This document shows positions 55,679 through 64,000 of a stretch of DNA of 64,000 bases, one piece after another (the stretch's first letter is position 1; every line of letters begins with the position of its first letter). This stretch comes from Rhizobium lusitanum (GTDB taxonomy: Bacteria; Pseudomonadota; Alphaproteobacteria; Rhizobiales; Rhizobiaceae): NCBI RefSeq assembly GCF_014189535.1, contig NZ_CP050308.1:3833001-3897000 (forward strand), read 5' to 3'. The translations under genes and the position numbers were made by a program. The notes below the pieces were generated by a model that worked only from the letters and a program-made list of their open reading frames with translations, searched no databases and was not told the origin of the DNA.

Positions 55679-56815
55679 ATGTCCGTTCGTCGACTAGCCG
55701 AAGATCAATTCCAGCCAGCCGCATTCGCCTTCAACAAGGAAAATGCGACCTGGGCGGAAAAGACGATCAAGAAATATCCAGAGGGTCGCCAGCAATCCGC
55801 GATTATCCCGCTGATGATGCGTGCGCAGGAGCAGGAAGGCTGGGTCACCAGGGCGGCTATCGAGACGATCGCCGACATGCTGGATATGGCCCACATCCGT
55901 GCGCTTGAAGTTGCGACCTTCTACACGCAGTTCCAGCTCAATCCGGTTGGCACGAAGGCGCATATCCAGGTTTGCGGCACGACGCCCTGCATGTTGCGCG
56001 GCGCCGAAGGGCTGGTGAAGGTCTGCAAGAGCAAGATCAATGGCCATGCCTTTGAACGCAACGCCGACGGCACGCTCTCCTGGGAAGAGGTCGAATGTCA
56101 GGGCGCCTGCGTCAATGCACCGATGGTCGTGATCGGCAAGGATACCTATGAGGATCTGACGCCTGAACGTCTCGAAGAGATCATCGATGCATTCTCCGCA
56201 GGCGAGGGCAGCAAAGTCCCGACCGGTCCGCAGATCGACCGCGTCTTCTCCGCGCCGGAAGGTGGCCTGACGTCGCTGACGACGGAGGCCCCGAAAGCAA
56301 AGAGCGCAAGCGGCAAGGCTTCCGCCAAGGTCGATGCAGCTCCGGTTCCGCCATCCGAAGCGGCTCGCCCAAAGAGCACCGACGCTGAAACCAACGCAGC
56401 GCTGAAGACACCGGCAACAGCGCCGGCAGCCGCCGCCAAAAATGCCAAGGCAGCCGAAGCGCAGCCGCTTTCCGGAACTGCTGCGGCCAAGCCGGCTACC
56501 AGTAATGTCGAAAGCGGGCAGAAGCCGACATTGACCGACAAGAACCGTCCGGCCGGCATCGAGAAGCCCGCGACCCCGGACGATCTGAAGCTGATTTCTG
56601 GCGTCGGTCCCAAGATCGAAGCCATCCTGCACGAGTTGGGTATTTTTACCTTCGCGCAGGTCGCAAAGTGGAAGAAGGCCGAACGCGAATGGGTCGACGG
56701 CTATCTGAATTTCAAGGGCCGCATCGAGCGCGACGACTGGATCAATCAGGCCAAGGCACTCGCTAAGGGTGGCGAAGCGGAATATATCAAGGTCTTCGGC
56801 AAGAAGCCGCGGTAA
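55679..56815 (+). CDS. nuoE: NADH-quinone oxidoreductase subunit E with extra C-terminal domain
   Basis: A 378-residue protein. Residues about 1-185 are a normal NuoE with the thioredoxin-like [2Fe-2S] ligands in [11 protein letters not shown] and [13 protein letters not shown]. Residues about 190-295 are a long Ala/Pro/Lys-rich linker. Residues about 300-378 form an extra domain starting [20 protein letters not shown], a helix-hairpin-helix-type sequence. The same domain ends the protein at 58139-58840. The family's usual length is 160-240, so this is an extended form. It passes electrons with NuoF and NuoG. Confidence 0.93.
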   Translation: MSVRRLAEDQFQPAAFAFNKENATWAEKTIKKYPEGRQQSAIIPLMMRAQEQEGWVTRAAIETIADMLDMAHIRALEVATFYTQFQLNPVGTKAHIQVCGTTPCMLRGAEGLVKVCKSKINGHAFERNADGTLSWEEVECQGACVNAPMVVIGKDTYEDLTPERLEEIIDAFSAGEGSKVPTGPQIDRVFSAPEGGLTSLTTEAPKAKSASGKASAKVDAAPVPPSEAARPKSTDAETNAALKTPATAPAAAAKNAKAAEAQPLSGTAAAKPATSNVESGQKPTLTDKNRPAGIEKPATPDDLKLISGVGPKIEAILHELGIFTFAQVAKWKKAEREWVDGYLNFKGRIERDDWINQAKALAKGGEAEYIKVFGKKPR

Positions 56816-56825
56816 GAGGTGAAGC

Positions 56826-58130
56826 ATGTTACAAGATCAAGATCGCATCTTTACCAATATCTACGGCCACAAGGACAAGTCCCTGAAGGGCGCGATGTCG
56901 CGCGGCCATTGGGACGGCACCAAGCAGATCCTCGAAAAGGGTCGTGACTGGATCATCAACGAGATGAAGGCTTCCGGCCTTCGCGGTCGCGGCGGCGCAG
57001 GCTTCCCGACCGGTCTCAAATGGTCCTTCATGCCGAAGGAAAATGACGGCCGTCCGCATTACCTCGTCGTCAATGCCGACGAGTCCGAGCCGGGCACCTG
57101 CAAGGACCGTGACATCATGCGTCACGATCCGCATACGCTGATCGAAGGCTGCGTCATTGCCGGTTTCGCCATGGGCGCCAACACCGCCTATATCTACGTT
57201 CGCGGCGAATACATGCGCGAGCGCGAAGCGCTGCAGGCGGCGATCGATGAATGTTATGATGCCGGACTTCTGGGCAAAAACAACAAGTTAGGCTGGGATT
57301 ATGATGTTTACGTTCATCATGGCGCCGGCGCTTATATCTGCGGTGAAGAAACCGCGCTGCTCGAAAGCCTGGAAGGCAAGAAGGGCCAGCCACGCCTGAA
57401 GCCGCCATTCCCGGCCAACATGGGCCTCTACGGCTGCCCGACCACCGTCAATAACGTCGAGTCGATCGCCGTTGCGCCGACGATCCTGCGCCGTGGCGCC
57501 GGTTGGTTCTCCTCCTTCGGCCGTCCGAACAATGTCGGCACGAAGCTGTTCATGCTGTCCGGTCACGTCAATCGTCCGTGCACGGTCGAGGAAACGATGG
57601 GCATCACCTTCCGCGAGCTGGTCGACAAGCATGGCGGCGGCATTCGCGGCGGCTGGGACAATCTGCTTGCAGTCATTCCCGGCGGCGCGTCGTGCCCGAT
57701 CGTTCCGGCAGCTGACATTATCGACTGCCCGATGGATTTTGACGGCCTGCGCGAAGTCAAGTCGTCCTTCGGGACGGCTGCTGCGATCGTCATGGACAAG
57801 TCGACCGACGTCATCAAGGCGATCGCCCGTATCTCGGCCTTCTTCAAGCATGAAAGCTGCGGCCAGTGCACGCCGTGCCGCGAAGGCACCGGCTGGATGT
57901 GGCGCGTGCTGGAACGCATGGCCAAGGGCAATGCGCAGAAGCGCGAGATCGACATGCTGTTCCAGGTGACGAAGCAGATCGAAGGCCATACCATCTGTGC
58001 GCTCGGCGATGCCGCCGCATGGCCGGTACAGGGTCTGATCCGCAATTTCCGTCCGGAAATCGAAAAGCGCATCGATCAGTACACAGCCAATGCGACCGGT
58101 CACGGCGCGGTGCTGGAAGCAGCCGAGTAG
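56826..58130 (+). CDS. nuoF: NADH-quinone oxidoreductase subunit F (NADH-binding)
   Basis: A 434-residue flavoprotein that oxidises NADH. It has the NADH/FMN glycine-rich sequence [33 protein letters not shown], and the [4Fe-4S] ligands in [12 protein letters not shown] with a fourth cysteine in [19 protein letters not shown] precedes the ATG. Confidence 0.97.
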   Translation: MLQDQDRIFTNIYGHKDKSLKGAMSRGHWDGTKQILEKGRDWIINEMKASGLRGRGGAGFPTGLKWSFMPKENDGRPHYLVVNADESEPGTCKDRDIMRHDPHTLIEGCVIAGFAMGANTAYIYVRGEYMREREALQAAIDECYDAGLLGKNNKLGWDYDVYVHHGAGAYICGEETALLESLEGKKGQPRLKPPFPANMGLYGCPTTVNNVESIAVAPTILRRGAGWFSSFGRPNNVGTKLFMLSGHVNRPCTVEETMGITFRELVDKHGGGIRGGWDNLLAVIPGGASCPIVPAADIIDCPMDFDGLREVKSSFGTAAAIVMDKSTDVIKAIARISAFFKHESCGQCTPCREGTGWMWRVLERMAKGNAQKREIDMLFQVTKQIEGHTICALGDAAAWPVQGLIRNFRPEIEKRIDQYTANATGHGAVLEAAE

Positions 58131-58138
58131 GGATGACG

Positions 58139-58840
58139 ATGGCGAAGACCACAGATACCAGGCAGGACAGCGGAGCGGCCGATGCATCGGCTGATCTCGC
58201 TCGTATTGCCGCGGATATGCTGCGGAACGCGCCTGTCATGCCGATCCATCCGTTGATGGCGCATCCCGCGGCGGCATTCGCCGCGGCCGCCGCCATCGGC
58301 TTCGGTTTCACGTCGCAGATCGCCGGTGCGTTCTTCGGCGCGCTGCAGGGCGCGGTCGAAGCGACGAACAAGCGTGTTGTGGCGCCGACCGAAGAAAAGC
58401 CGGTAGCAAAGAAGGACGGGGCAGGGGAAGCGAAGCCGGTAAAGGCATCGCCTGCTGCCAAGCCTGCCGCTGCAAAGCCGGCTGTCGTGAAGAAGGTCGA
58501 GCCGAAGCCGGCGGCAGTGAAAGCTGCACCAGCAAAGGTTCCGGCCAAGGCCAAAGCCAAGATTGCTGTCGTAGCGCCGGTCGAGGCAAAGCCAGCGGCG
58601 GCTCCAGTGCGTCGCCGCAACGTTGCGGTGAAGACGGATGACCTGAAGCGGATTTCGGGCATCGGTCCGAAGCTGGAGCAAGTTCTGAACGGACGCGGCA
58701 TTCTGCGGGTTGCCGATATTGCCGCTTGGAGCGACGCCGATGTCGAGCGGATCGACGCGGAACTTGGTTTCGATGGCCGTATCCGCCGCGACGACTGGGT
58801 CGGCCAGGCAAAGGCGCTCCAGCCGAAAGGCCGGGCTTGA
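58139..58840 (+). CDS. HhH-domain protein between nuoF and nuoG
   Basis: A 233-residue protein. Residues about 30-80 contain an Ala/Gly-rich hydrophobic segment (AAAFAAAAAIGFGF and so on) that could bind the membrane. Residues about 85-160 are a Lys/Pro/Ala repeat-like linker. Residues about 165-233 repeat the extra domain of NuoE, starting DDLKRISGIGPKLEQVLNGR and ending DDWVGQAKALQPKGR. AGGG 6 nt before ATG 58139 sets the start. It is known as a hypothetical protein in rhizobial nuo operons; I cannot name a function. Confidence 0.75.
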   Translation: MAKTTDTRQDSGAADASADLARIAADMLRNAPVMPIHPLMAHPAAAFAAAAAIGFGFTSQIAGAFFGALQGAVEATNKRVVAPTEEKPVAKKDGAGEAKPVKASPAAKPAAAKPAVVKKVEPKPAAVKAAPAKVPAKAKAKIAVVAPVEAKPAAAPVRRRNVAVKTDDLKRISGIGPKLEQVLNGRGILRVADIAAWSDADVERIDAELGFDGRIRRDDWVGQAKALQPKGRA

Positions 58841-59082
58841 GAGTTTTCCACGGCTGATCCAGCCGTGGAGTGAGAATGAGCGGTGGACATGGCGCGGGCG
58901 CGGTCCGTGATAGTGTCGCCGGAATGCGGATCTTGGCAGGGGACAAGGTTCGGCAAAGGTGATTGTGAGCAAGACTGGTGCCACGCGGCTCAAATGCCGT
59001 GCCGGTGGCGAAACGGTGTTGCGGTCATGAAATTGTCTGCGGCCAGGCTCGGCGGCAGACGGGACATAGGACTGAGTGGACG
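58841..59082. other. gap between the HhH protein gene and nuoG
   Basis: 242 bases. The only inverted repeat I noticed is CCACGGCTGATCCAGCCGTGG (58850-58870) just after the stop, a 9-bp stem without a T tract. It may regulate readthrough or mRNA stability. No gene is supported. Confidence 0.4.
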
Positions 59083-61164
59083 ATGGTAAAACTGAAGATT
59101 GACGGTAACGAGATCGAAGTCCCGGATCACTACACGCTTATCCAGGCGTGCGAGGAAGCCGGCGCCGAAGTCCCGCGCTTCTGCTTCCATGAACGACTGT
59201 CGGTGGCCGGCAATTGCCGCATGTGCCTCGTCGAAGTGAAGGGTGGCCCGCCGAAGCCGCAGGCATCCTGCGCCATGGGCGTGCGCGATATCCGTGGCGG
59301 CCCGAACGGCGAACTTCCGGAAGTCTTCACCAATACGCCGATGGTCAAGAAGGCCCGCGAAGGCGTGATGGAATTCCTGCTGATCAACCATCCGCTGGAT
59401 TGCCCGATCTGCGACCAGGGTGGCGAATGCGACCTGCAGGACCAGGCCATGGCCTTCGGTATCGACAGCTCGCGCTATCAGGAAGACAAGCGCGCCGTCG
59501 AAGACAAGTATATCGGCCCGCTCGTCAGCACCGTGATGAACCGTTGCATCCACTGCACACGTTGCGTCCGCTTTACGACCGAAGTCGCCGGCATTTCCGA
59601 ACTCGGCCTGATCGGCCGTGGTGAAGACGCCGAGATCACCACCTATCTCGAGCAGGCGATGACCTCCGAGCTGCAGGGCAACGTCGTCGACCTTTGCCCG
59701 GTCGGCGCGCTGACCTCGAAGCCCTTCGCCTTCACGGCTCGTCCGTGGGAATTGAACAAGACCGAATCGGTCGACGTCATGGACGCACTCGGCTCGGCCA
59801 TCCGCGTCGATACACGTGGCCGCGAAGTCATGCGCGTTCTGCCGCGCGTCAACGAGCAGATCAATGAAGAATGGATCTCCGACAAGACCCGCTTCATCTG
59901 GGACGGCCTGAAGACGCAGCGTCTCGACAAGCCTTATGTCCGTAAGGACGGCCGTCTGCAGGTTTCGACCTGGGGCGACGCTTTCGCCGCCATCAAGTCC
60001 GCGGTTGCCACCACCAGCGGCGACAAGATCGGTGCGATTGCCGGCGATCTTGCTTCCGTCGAGGAAATGTATGCTCTCTCCGAACTGCTGAAATCGCTGG
60101 GATCGGAAAATCTCGACTGTCGCCAGGACGGGACGGCGCTTGATCCGTCGCTGGGCCGCGCAAGCTACATCTTCAACCCGAGCATCGAAGGCATCGAAGC
60201 CGCCGATGCGCTGCTGATCGTCGGCGCCAACCCGCGCTTCGAAGCGGCCGTGCTGAACTCGCGCATCCGCAAGCGCTGGCGTCGTGGCAAGTTCCCGATC
60301 GGTGTGATCGGCGAACATACAGACCTGCGTTACCCCTTCGAATATCTCGGCGCTGGCCCCGAAACGCTTGCCGATATTGTCAACGGTTCGCACAGCTTCG
60401 CCGAAGTTCTGAAGACCGCGCAAAAGCCGATGATCATCATCGGCCAGGGCGCGCTCATCCGCGAAGATGGTGCAGCTGTGCTGGCGAATGCCGCCAAGCT
60501 CGCCGCTGCCGTCGGCGTGGTCAAGGATGACTGGAACGGCTTCGCCGTGTTGCACACCGCAGCCTCCCGCGTCGGTGGCCTCGATCTCGGCTTTGTGCCG
60601 GGCGAAAAGGGCGTCAACGCAGCTCAGATGCTTGCCTCGATGGACGTACTCTTCCTGCTCGGCGCCGATGAACTCGATTTCAGCCGCAAGGGCTCGAAGT
60701 TCACCGTCTACATCGGCTCGCACGGCGACAACGGTGCGCATAATGCCGACGTCATCCTGCCGGCAGCCACCTACACCGAAAAGTCGGGCACCTGGGTCAA
60801 CACCGAAGGCCGTGTCCAGGTCGGCAACCGCGCCGGCTTCGCTCCAGGCGATGCCCGTGAGGACTGGGCCGTCATCCGTGCCCTTTCCGACGTACTCGGC
60901 AAGAAGCTTCCCTTTGATTCGCTGAGAGAATTGCGCGTCAAGCTCTATGCCGCTTTCCCGCATTTCGCTGGTATTGACGAGATCGCCGAAGGCGATAGCG
61001 CTCAAATTGTCGCACTTGCGAAAAAAGCCGGCGCGATGGGCAAATCCGCGTTTGCTTCGCCGATCAAAGACTTCTATTTGACGAACCCGATAGCGCGTGC
61101 CTCGGCTGTTATGGCCGAGTGCTCCGCATTGGCCCGCAACAATTTCCAGGCTGCGGCAGAGTAA
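59083..61164 (+). CDS. nuoG: NADH-quinone oxidoreductase subunit G
   Basis: A 693-residue iron-sulfur subunit of complex I. The N-terminal [2Fe-2S] domain has PRFCFHERLSVAGNCRMCLV. A His-Cys cluster region follows (NHPLDCPICDQGGECDLQD) and a [4Fe-4S] site is in NRCIHCTRCVRF. The C-terminal half is the molybdopterin-oxidoreductase-like fold without a cofactor. ATG 59083 (MVKLKIDGNEIEVPDHY) is preferred to an upstream in-frame ATG at 58978. Confidence 0.97.
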   Translation: MVKLKIDGNEIEVPDHYTLIQACEEAGAEVPRFCFHERLSVAGNCRMCLVEVKGGPPKPQASCAMGVRDIRGGPNGELPEVFTNTPMVKKAREGVMEFLLINHPLDCPICDQGGECDLQDQAMAFGIDSSRYQEDKRAVEDKYIGPLVSTVMNRCIHCTRCVRFTTEVAGISELGLIGRGEDAEITTYLEQAMTSELQGNVVDLCPVGALTSKPFAFTARPWELNKTESVDVMDALGSAIRVDTRGREVMRVLPRVNEQINEEWISDKTRFIWDGLKTQRLDKPYVRKDGRLQVSTWGDAFAAIKSAVATTSGDKIGAIAGDLASVEEMYALSELLKSLGSENLDCRQDGTALDPSLGRASYIFNPSIEGIEAADALLIVGANPRFEAAVLNSRIRKRWRRGKFPIGVIGEHTDLRYPFEYLGAGPETLADIVNGSHSFAEVLKTAQKPMIIIGQGALIREDGAAVLANAAKLAAAVGVVKDDWNGFAVLHTAASRVGGLDLGFVPGEKGVNAAQMLASMDVLFLLGADELDFSRKGSKFTVYIGSHGDNGAHNADVILPAATYTEKSGTWVNTEGRVQVGNRAGFAPGDAREDWAVIRALSDVLGKKLPFDSLRELRVKLYAAFPHFAGIDEIAEGDSAQIVALAKKAGAMGKSAFASPIKDFYLTNPIARASAVMAECSALARNNFQAAAE

Positions 61165-61176
61165 GGGCAGAGGACC

Positions 61177-62220
61177 ATGGATTCATTCGTTTCGACCTAT
61201 CTTTGGCCGGCGCTGATTATGATCGGTCAGTCCCTGCTGCTTATGGTCTGCCTGCTGGTTTTCATCGCCTATATCCTTCTTGCCGACCGCAAGATCTGGG
61301 CGGCCGTTCAGCTGCGTCGCGGTCCGAACGTCGTCGGTCCCTTCGGCCTGTTCCAGTCCTTCGCCGACCTTTTGAAGTTCATGGTCAAGGAGCCGATCAT
61401 CCCGGCCGGCGCCAACAAGGCCGTGTTCCTGCTGGCACCACTGGTTTCCGTGGTGCTGGCGCTCTCCACCTGGGCCGTCGTGCCGGTGGCGAACGGCTGG
61501 GTTATCGCCAACATCAATGTCGGCATTCTCTACATTCTGGCGATCTCGTCGCTCGAAGTGTACGGCATCATCATGGGCGGCTGGGCTTCGAACTCGAAGT
61601 ATCCGTTCCTCGGCGCGCTGCGTTCCGCCGCGCAGATGGTGTCCTACGAAGTTTCGATCGGCCTCGTCATCGTCACCGTACTGCTTTGCGTCGGTTCGCT
61701 CAACATGACGGATATCGTCATGTCGCAGCAGACCGGCCTCGGCACCAAGCTCGGCCTGCCGGCCTCGTTCCTCGACTGGCACTGGCTGTCGCTGTTCCCG
61801 ATGTTCATCGTGTTCTTCATTTCGGCGCTGGCTGAAACGAACCGTCCGCCTTTCGACCTTCCGGAAGCGGAGTCGGAACTGGTTGCCGGTTTCATGGTCG
61901 AATACGGTTCCGCGCCGTACATGATGTTCATGCTCGGCGAATATGCCGCCGTCGTTCTGATGTGCTCGCTGACCACGATCCTTTTCCTCGGCGGCTGGTT
62001 GCCTCCGGTCGATATCTGGATCCTGAGCTGGGTTCCGGGCATCATCTGGTTCATGCTGAAGTCGTGCCTCGTCTTCTTCATGTTCGCGATGGTCAAGGCT
62101 TTCGTGCCGCGCTACCGCTACGACCAGCTCATGCGCCTCGGCTGGAAGGTGTTCCTGCCGCTGTCGCTCGCCATGGTCGTTATCGTTGCATTCGTGCTGA
62201 AGCTGATGGGATGGGCATGA
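61177..62220 (+). CDS. nuoH: NADH-quinone oxidoreductase subunit H
   Basis: A 347-residue membrane subunit with about eight helices that links the peripheral arm to the proton pumps. Signatures are ERK-like [40 protein letters not shown] with the conserved acidic loop, and a C-terminal [16 protein letters not shown]. Confidence 0.97.
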   Translation: MDSFVSTYLWPALIMIGQSLLLMVCLLVFIAYILLADRKIWAAVQLRRGPNVVGPFGLFQSFADLLKFMVKEPIIPAGANKAVFLLAPLVSVVLALSTWAVVPVANGWVIANINVGILYILAISSLEVYGIIMGGWASNSKYPFLGALRSAAQMVSYEVSIGLVIVTVLLCVGSLNMTDIVMSQQTGLGTKLGLPASFLDWHWLSLFPMFIVFFISALAETNRPPFDLPEAESELVAGFMVEYGSAPYMMFMLGEYAAVVLMCSLTTILFLGGWLPPVDIWILSWVPGIIWFMLKSCLVFFMFAMVKAFVPRYRYDQLMRLGWKVFLPLSLAMVVIVAFVLKLMGWA

Positions 62221-62260
62221 TGATGTCGCTCCTCGCTTCAAGCAGATTTGGAGGTTGAAG

Positions 62261-62752
62261 ATGGCCGGATTTTCCAACGCCGTCAGCTCGGTGTTCCTCA
62301 AGGAATTCGTCGGCGCATTCTTTCTGTCGATGCGTTACTTCTTCAAACAGAAGGCGACGATCAATTATCCCTTCGAAAAGGGACCGGTCAGCCCGCGCTT
62401 CCGTGGCGAACATGCCTTGCGCCGTTATCCGAACGGCGAAGAGCGCTGCATCGCCTGCAAGCTCTGCGAAGCGATCTGTCCTGCCCAGGCCATCACCATC
62501 GAAGCCGGGCCGCGCCGCAATGACGGCACGCGCCGCACGGTGCGTTACGATATCGATATGGTGAAGTGCATCTATTGCGGCTTCTGCCAGGAAGCCTGCC
62601 CGGTCGACGCCATCGTCGAAGGGCCGAACTTCGAATTCGCCACCGAAACCCGCGAAGAGCTTTATTTCGATAAGGCGCGGCTTCTGGAGAATGGCGACCG
62701 TTGGGAACGCGAAATCGCACGCAATATCGCGATCGACTCGCCGTACCGCTAA
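62261..62752 (+). CDS. nuoI: NADH-quinone oxidoreductase subunit I
   Basis: A 163-residue ferredoxin-like subunit with two [4Fe-4S] clusters. The ligands are [16 protein letters not shown] and [21 protein letters not shown] (62250-62254) lies 6 nt before ATG 62261. It carries electrons from NuoG to NuoB. Confidence 0.97.
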   Translation: MAGFSNAVSSVFLKEFVGAFFLSMRYFFKQKATINYPFEKGPVSPRFRGEHALRRYPNGEERCIACKLCEAICPAQAITIEAGPRRNDGTRRTVRYDIDMVKCIYCGFCQEACPVDAIVEGPNFEFATETREELYFDKARLLENGDRWEREIARNIAIDSPYR

Positions 62753-62903
62753 GCGGACTTTTGAATATGCCGTGACGGACGGCTTAAATAGTCGCCGTCG
62801 TGGTTGAATAGAGACCGGGGCTTTGTGCCGGACATGTGTCCGGCCAGGTCCCATCGGGCAGAGACACTCCCGGCTGCCCGGGGAAGACGAAAAAGGCACC
62901 AAC

Positions 62904-63517
62904 ATGGGTCTGCAGGCTCTTTTTTCTATATCTTCGCCTTCATCGCGGTGGCGTCGGCGTTCATGGTTATCTCGGCGCGGAATCCGGTCCATTCGGTCCT
63001 GTTCCTCATCCTGGTTTTCTTTAATGCCGCTGGCCTCTTCCTCCTGTTGGGGGCAGAATTCCTGGCGATGATCTTGCTGGTCGTGTATGTCGGCGCCGTT
63101 GCGGTTCTCTTCCTCTTCGTCGTCATGATGCTCGACATCGACTTCTCGGAGCTCAGGGCCGGCATTCTGGAATATGCCCCGATCGGCGCGTTGATCGGCA
63201 TCATCCTGGCCGCAGAGCTGATCGTCGTCGTCGGTGGCAGCGTGATTTCGCCTGAGATCGCCAAGTCGGTCGCAATGCCCATCCCGGCTTTGACGGAACG
63301 GACGAACACCGCCGCACTCGGCGACGTACTCTATACTCACTACGTTTATTTCTTCGAGATCGCCGGCCTTGTGCTGCTGGTCGCGATGATCGGCGCCATC
63401 GTTCTGACGCTGAGGCATCGCACGCACATCAAGCGCCAGAATATTTCCCAACAGGTCGCCCGCACGCCCGCGACCGCCGTCGAGGTGGTCAAGGTCAAGC
63501 CGGGGCAGGGCGTCTGA
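62904..63517 (+). CDS. nuoJ: NADH-quinone oxidoreductase subunit J, with an apparent frameshift near the start
   Basis: A membrane subunit of complex I. The expected start is ATG 62904 (MGLQAL). The rest of the protein (FFYIFAFIAVASAFMVISAR to VVKVKPGQGV) is read in another frame that begins at the T run 62920-62925. Six Ts are present and seven are needed. As written, the ATG frame stops at 63071. All five membrane helices and the family sequence are otherwise intact, so this is either a sequencing/assembly error, a recent mutation or slippage. The 151-bp gap to nuoI has no gene. The region is listed as one gene on the assumption that the frame is restored. Confidence 0.8.
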
Positions 63518-63548
63518 GGCGAGGCACGAGGGTTAAAGGAACAAGAAC

Positions 63549-63857
63549 ATGGTCATCGGACTTTCCCACTACCTCACGGTCAGCGCCATTCTTTTCGTGC
63601 TCGGCGTCTTCGGTATCTTCCTGAACCGCAAGAACGTGATCATCATCCTGATGTCGGTCGAGCTCATTCTGCTCGCGGTCAACATCAACATGGTCGCCTT
63701 CTCGTCGTTCCTCAACGACATCGTCGGCCAGGTCTTCGCTCTGTTCATTCTGACCGTCGCTGCTGCTGAGGCTGCCATCGGTCTGGCAATTCTCGTCGTC
63801 TTCTACCGTAACCGCGGCTCCATCGCCGTCGAAGACGTCAACGTGATGAAGGGCTGA
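63549..63857 (+). CDS. nuoK: NADH-quinone oxidoreductase subunit K
   Basis: A 102-residue subunit with three helices, related to MrpC antiporter subunits. It has the membrane-embedded glutamates in [18 protein letters not shown] and [16 protein letters not shown], which take part in proton pumping. AAAGGAACAAGAAC precedes the ATG. Confidence 0.96.
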   Translation: MVIGLSHYLTVSAILFVLGVFGIFLNRKNVIIILMSVELILLAVNINMVAFSSFLNDIVGQVFALFILTVAAAEAAIGLAILVVFYRNRGSIAVEDVNVMKG

Positions 63858-63864
63858 TACAGCT

Positions 63865-64000
63865 ATGTTGTTATATAAGGCTATCGTCTTTCTTCCCCTG
63901 ATTGGCGCTGTTATCGCCGGCCTGTTCGGCCGCGGCATCGGTGCCAAGGCGTCGGAATACGTCACTACCGGCTTGATGATCATCGCCGCGATCCTGTCCT
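63865..64000 (+). CDS. nuoL: NADH-quinone oxidoreductase subunit L (N-terminal part)
   Basis: The first 45 codons of a proton-pumping antiporter-like subunit: MLLYKAIVFLPLIGAVIAGL and so on, a first membrane helix typical of NuoL. ATG 63865 lies 7 bp after the nuoK stop. The gene continues beyond the window. Confidence 0.9.
   Translation, partial: MLLYKAIVFLPLIGAVIAGLFGRGIGAKASEYVTTGLMIIAAILS

Noticed and set aside
56390..56560. Repeat array in the Ala/Pro/Lys-rich part of nuoE
   Set aside because: It is low-complexity linker coding sequence without a fixed repeat unit.

Overview
The window looks like chromosomal DNA of a Rhizobium-type alphaproteobacterium (Rhizobiaceae). The evidence is a clpP-clpX-lon-hupB block, a nuo operon with the rhizobial extra genes, and a surface K-polysaccharide locus of the rkpA-G-H-I-J type known from Sinorhizobium. 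GC content is high except in a few intergenic stretches and one accessory gene. I see no insertion sequence, CRISPR array, rRNA or integrase.

Layout. 1-7,480: start of rplM with its promoter and a hairpin leader, an EamA exporter, small genes, metY, an orphan HEPN-domain gene that runs antisense into the 3' end of metY, a D-Ala-D-Ala ligase and a cupin. 7,601-11,640: a phosphate-starvation operon pstSCAB behind tandem PHO-box repeats, with an intraoperonic hairpin and a strong terminator, but no phoU. 11,679-14,218: a cytochrome P450 and a membrane GGDEF protein. 14,525-20,235: clpP, clpX, lon and hupB, with candidate heat-shock promoters and clear terminators. 20,285-27,504: an SDR, an aldo/keto reductase, the yhaO/yhaN nuclease-ATPase pair and a cupin.

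27,539-51,158 is the most interesting part. A minus-strand operon holds a methyltransferase, an unknown protein, two KpsE-like polysaccharide co-polymerases around a KpsT ATPase, and two glycosyltransferases. Across a 587-bp AT-rich gap, a plus-strand set holds a Wza/KpsD-type lipoprotein followed by rkpA (a 2,489-residue reducing PKS/FAS), rkpG (alpha-oxoamine synthase), rkpH (a reductase resembling 3-ketosphinganine reductase), rkpI (LTA-synthase-like) and rkpJ (KpsS/KpsC-like). PKS, oxoamine synthase and ketoreductase are the same trio that fungi use for fumonisin-type sphingoid analogues. I infer that RkpA/G/H make a sphingoid-like amino-lipid, possibly the anchor or carrier of the capsule, which the KpsE/KpsT/Wza machinery would export. 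No KpsM permease lies in the window.

51,354-52,272: a 37-residue membrane peptide gene, tRNA-Val and two tandem tRNA-Asp genes. 52,531-64,000: nuoA-B-C-D-(small secreted protein)-E-F-(HhH-domain protein)-G-H-I-J-K-L, truncated in nuoL at the window edge. NuoE carries an extra C-terminal domain that recurs in the separate protein between nuoF and nuoG. As written, nuoJ has a one-base deletion in a T tract a few codons after its start.
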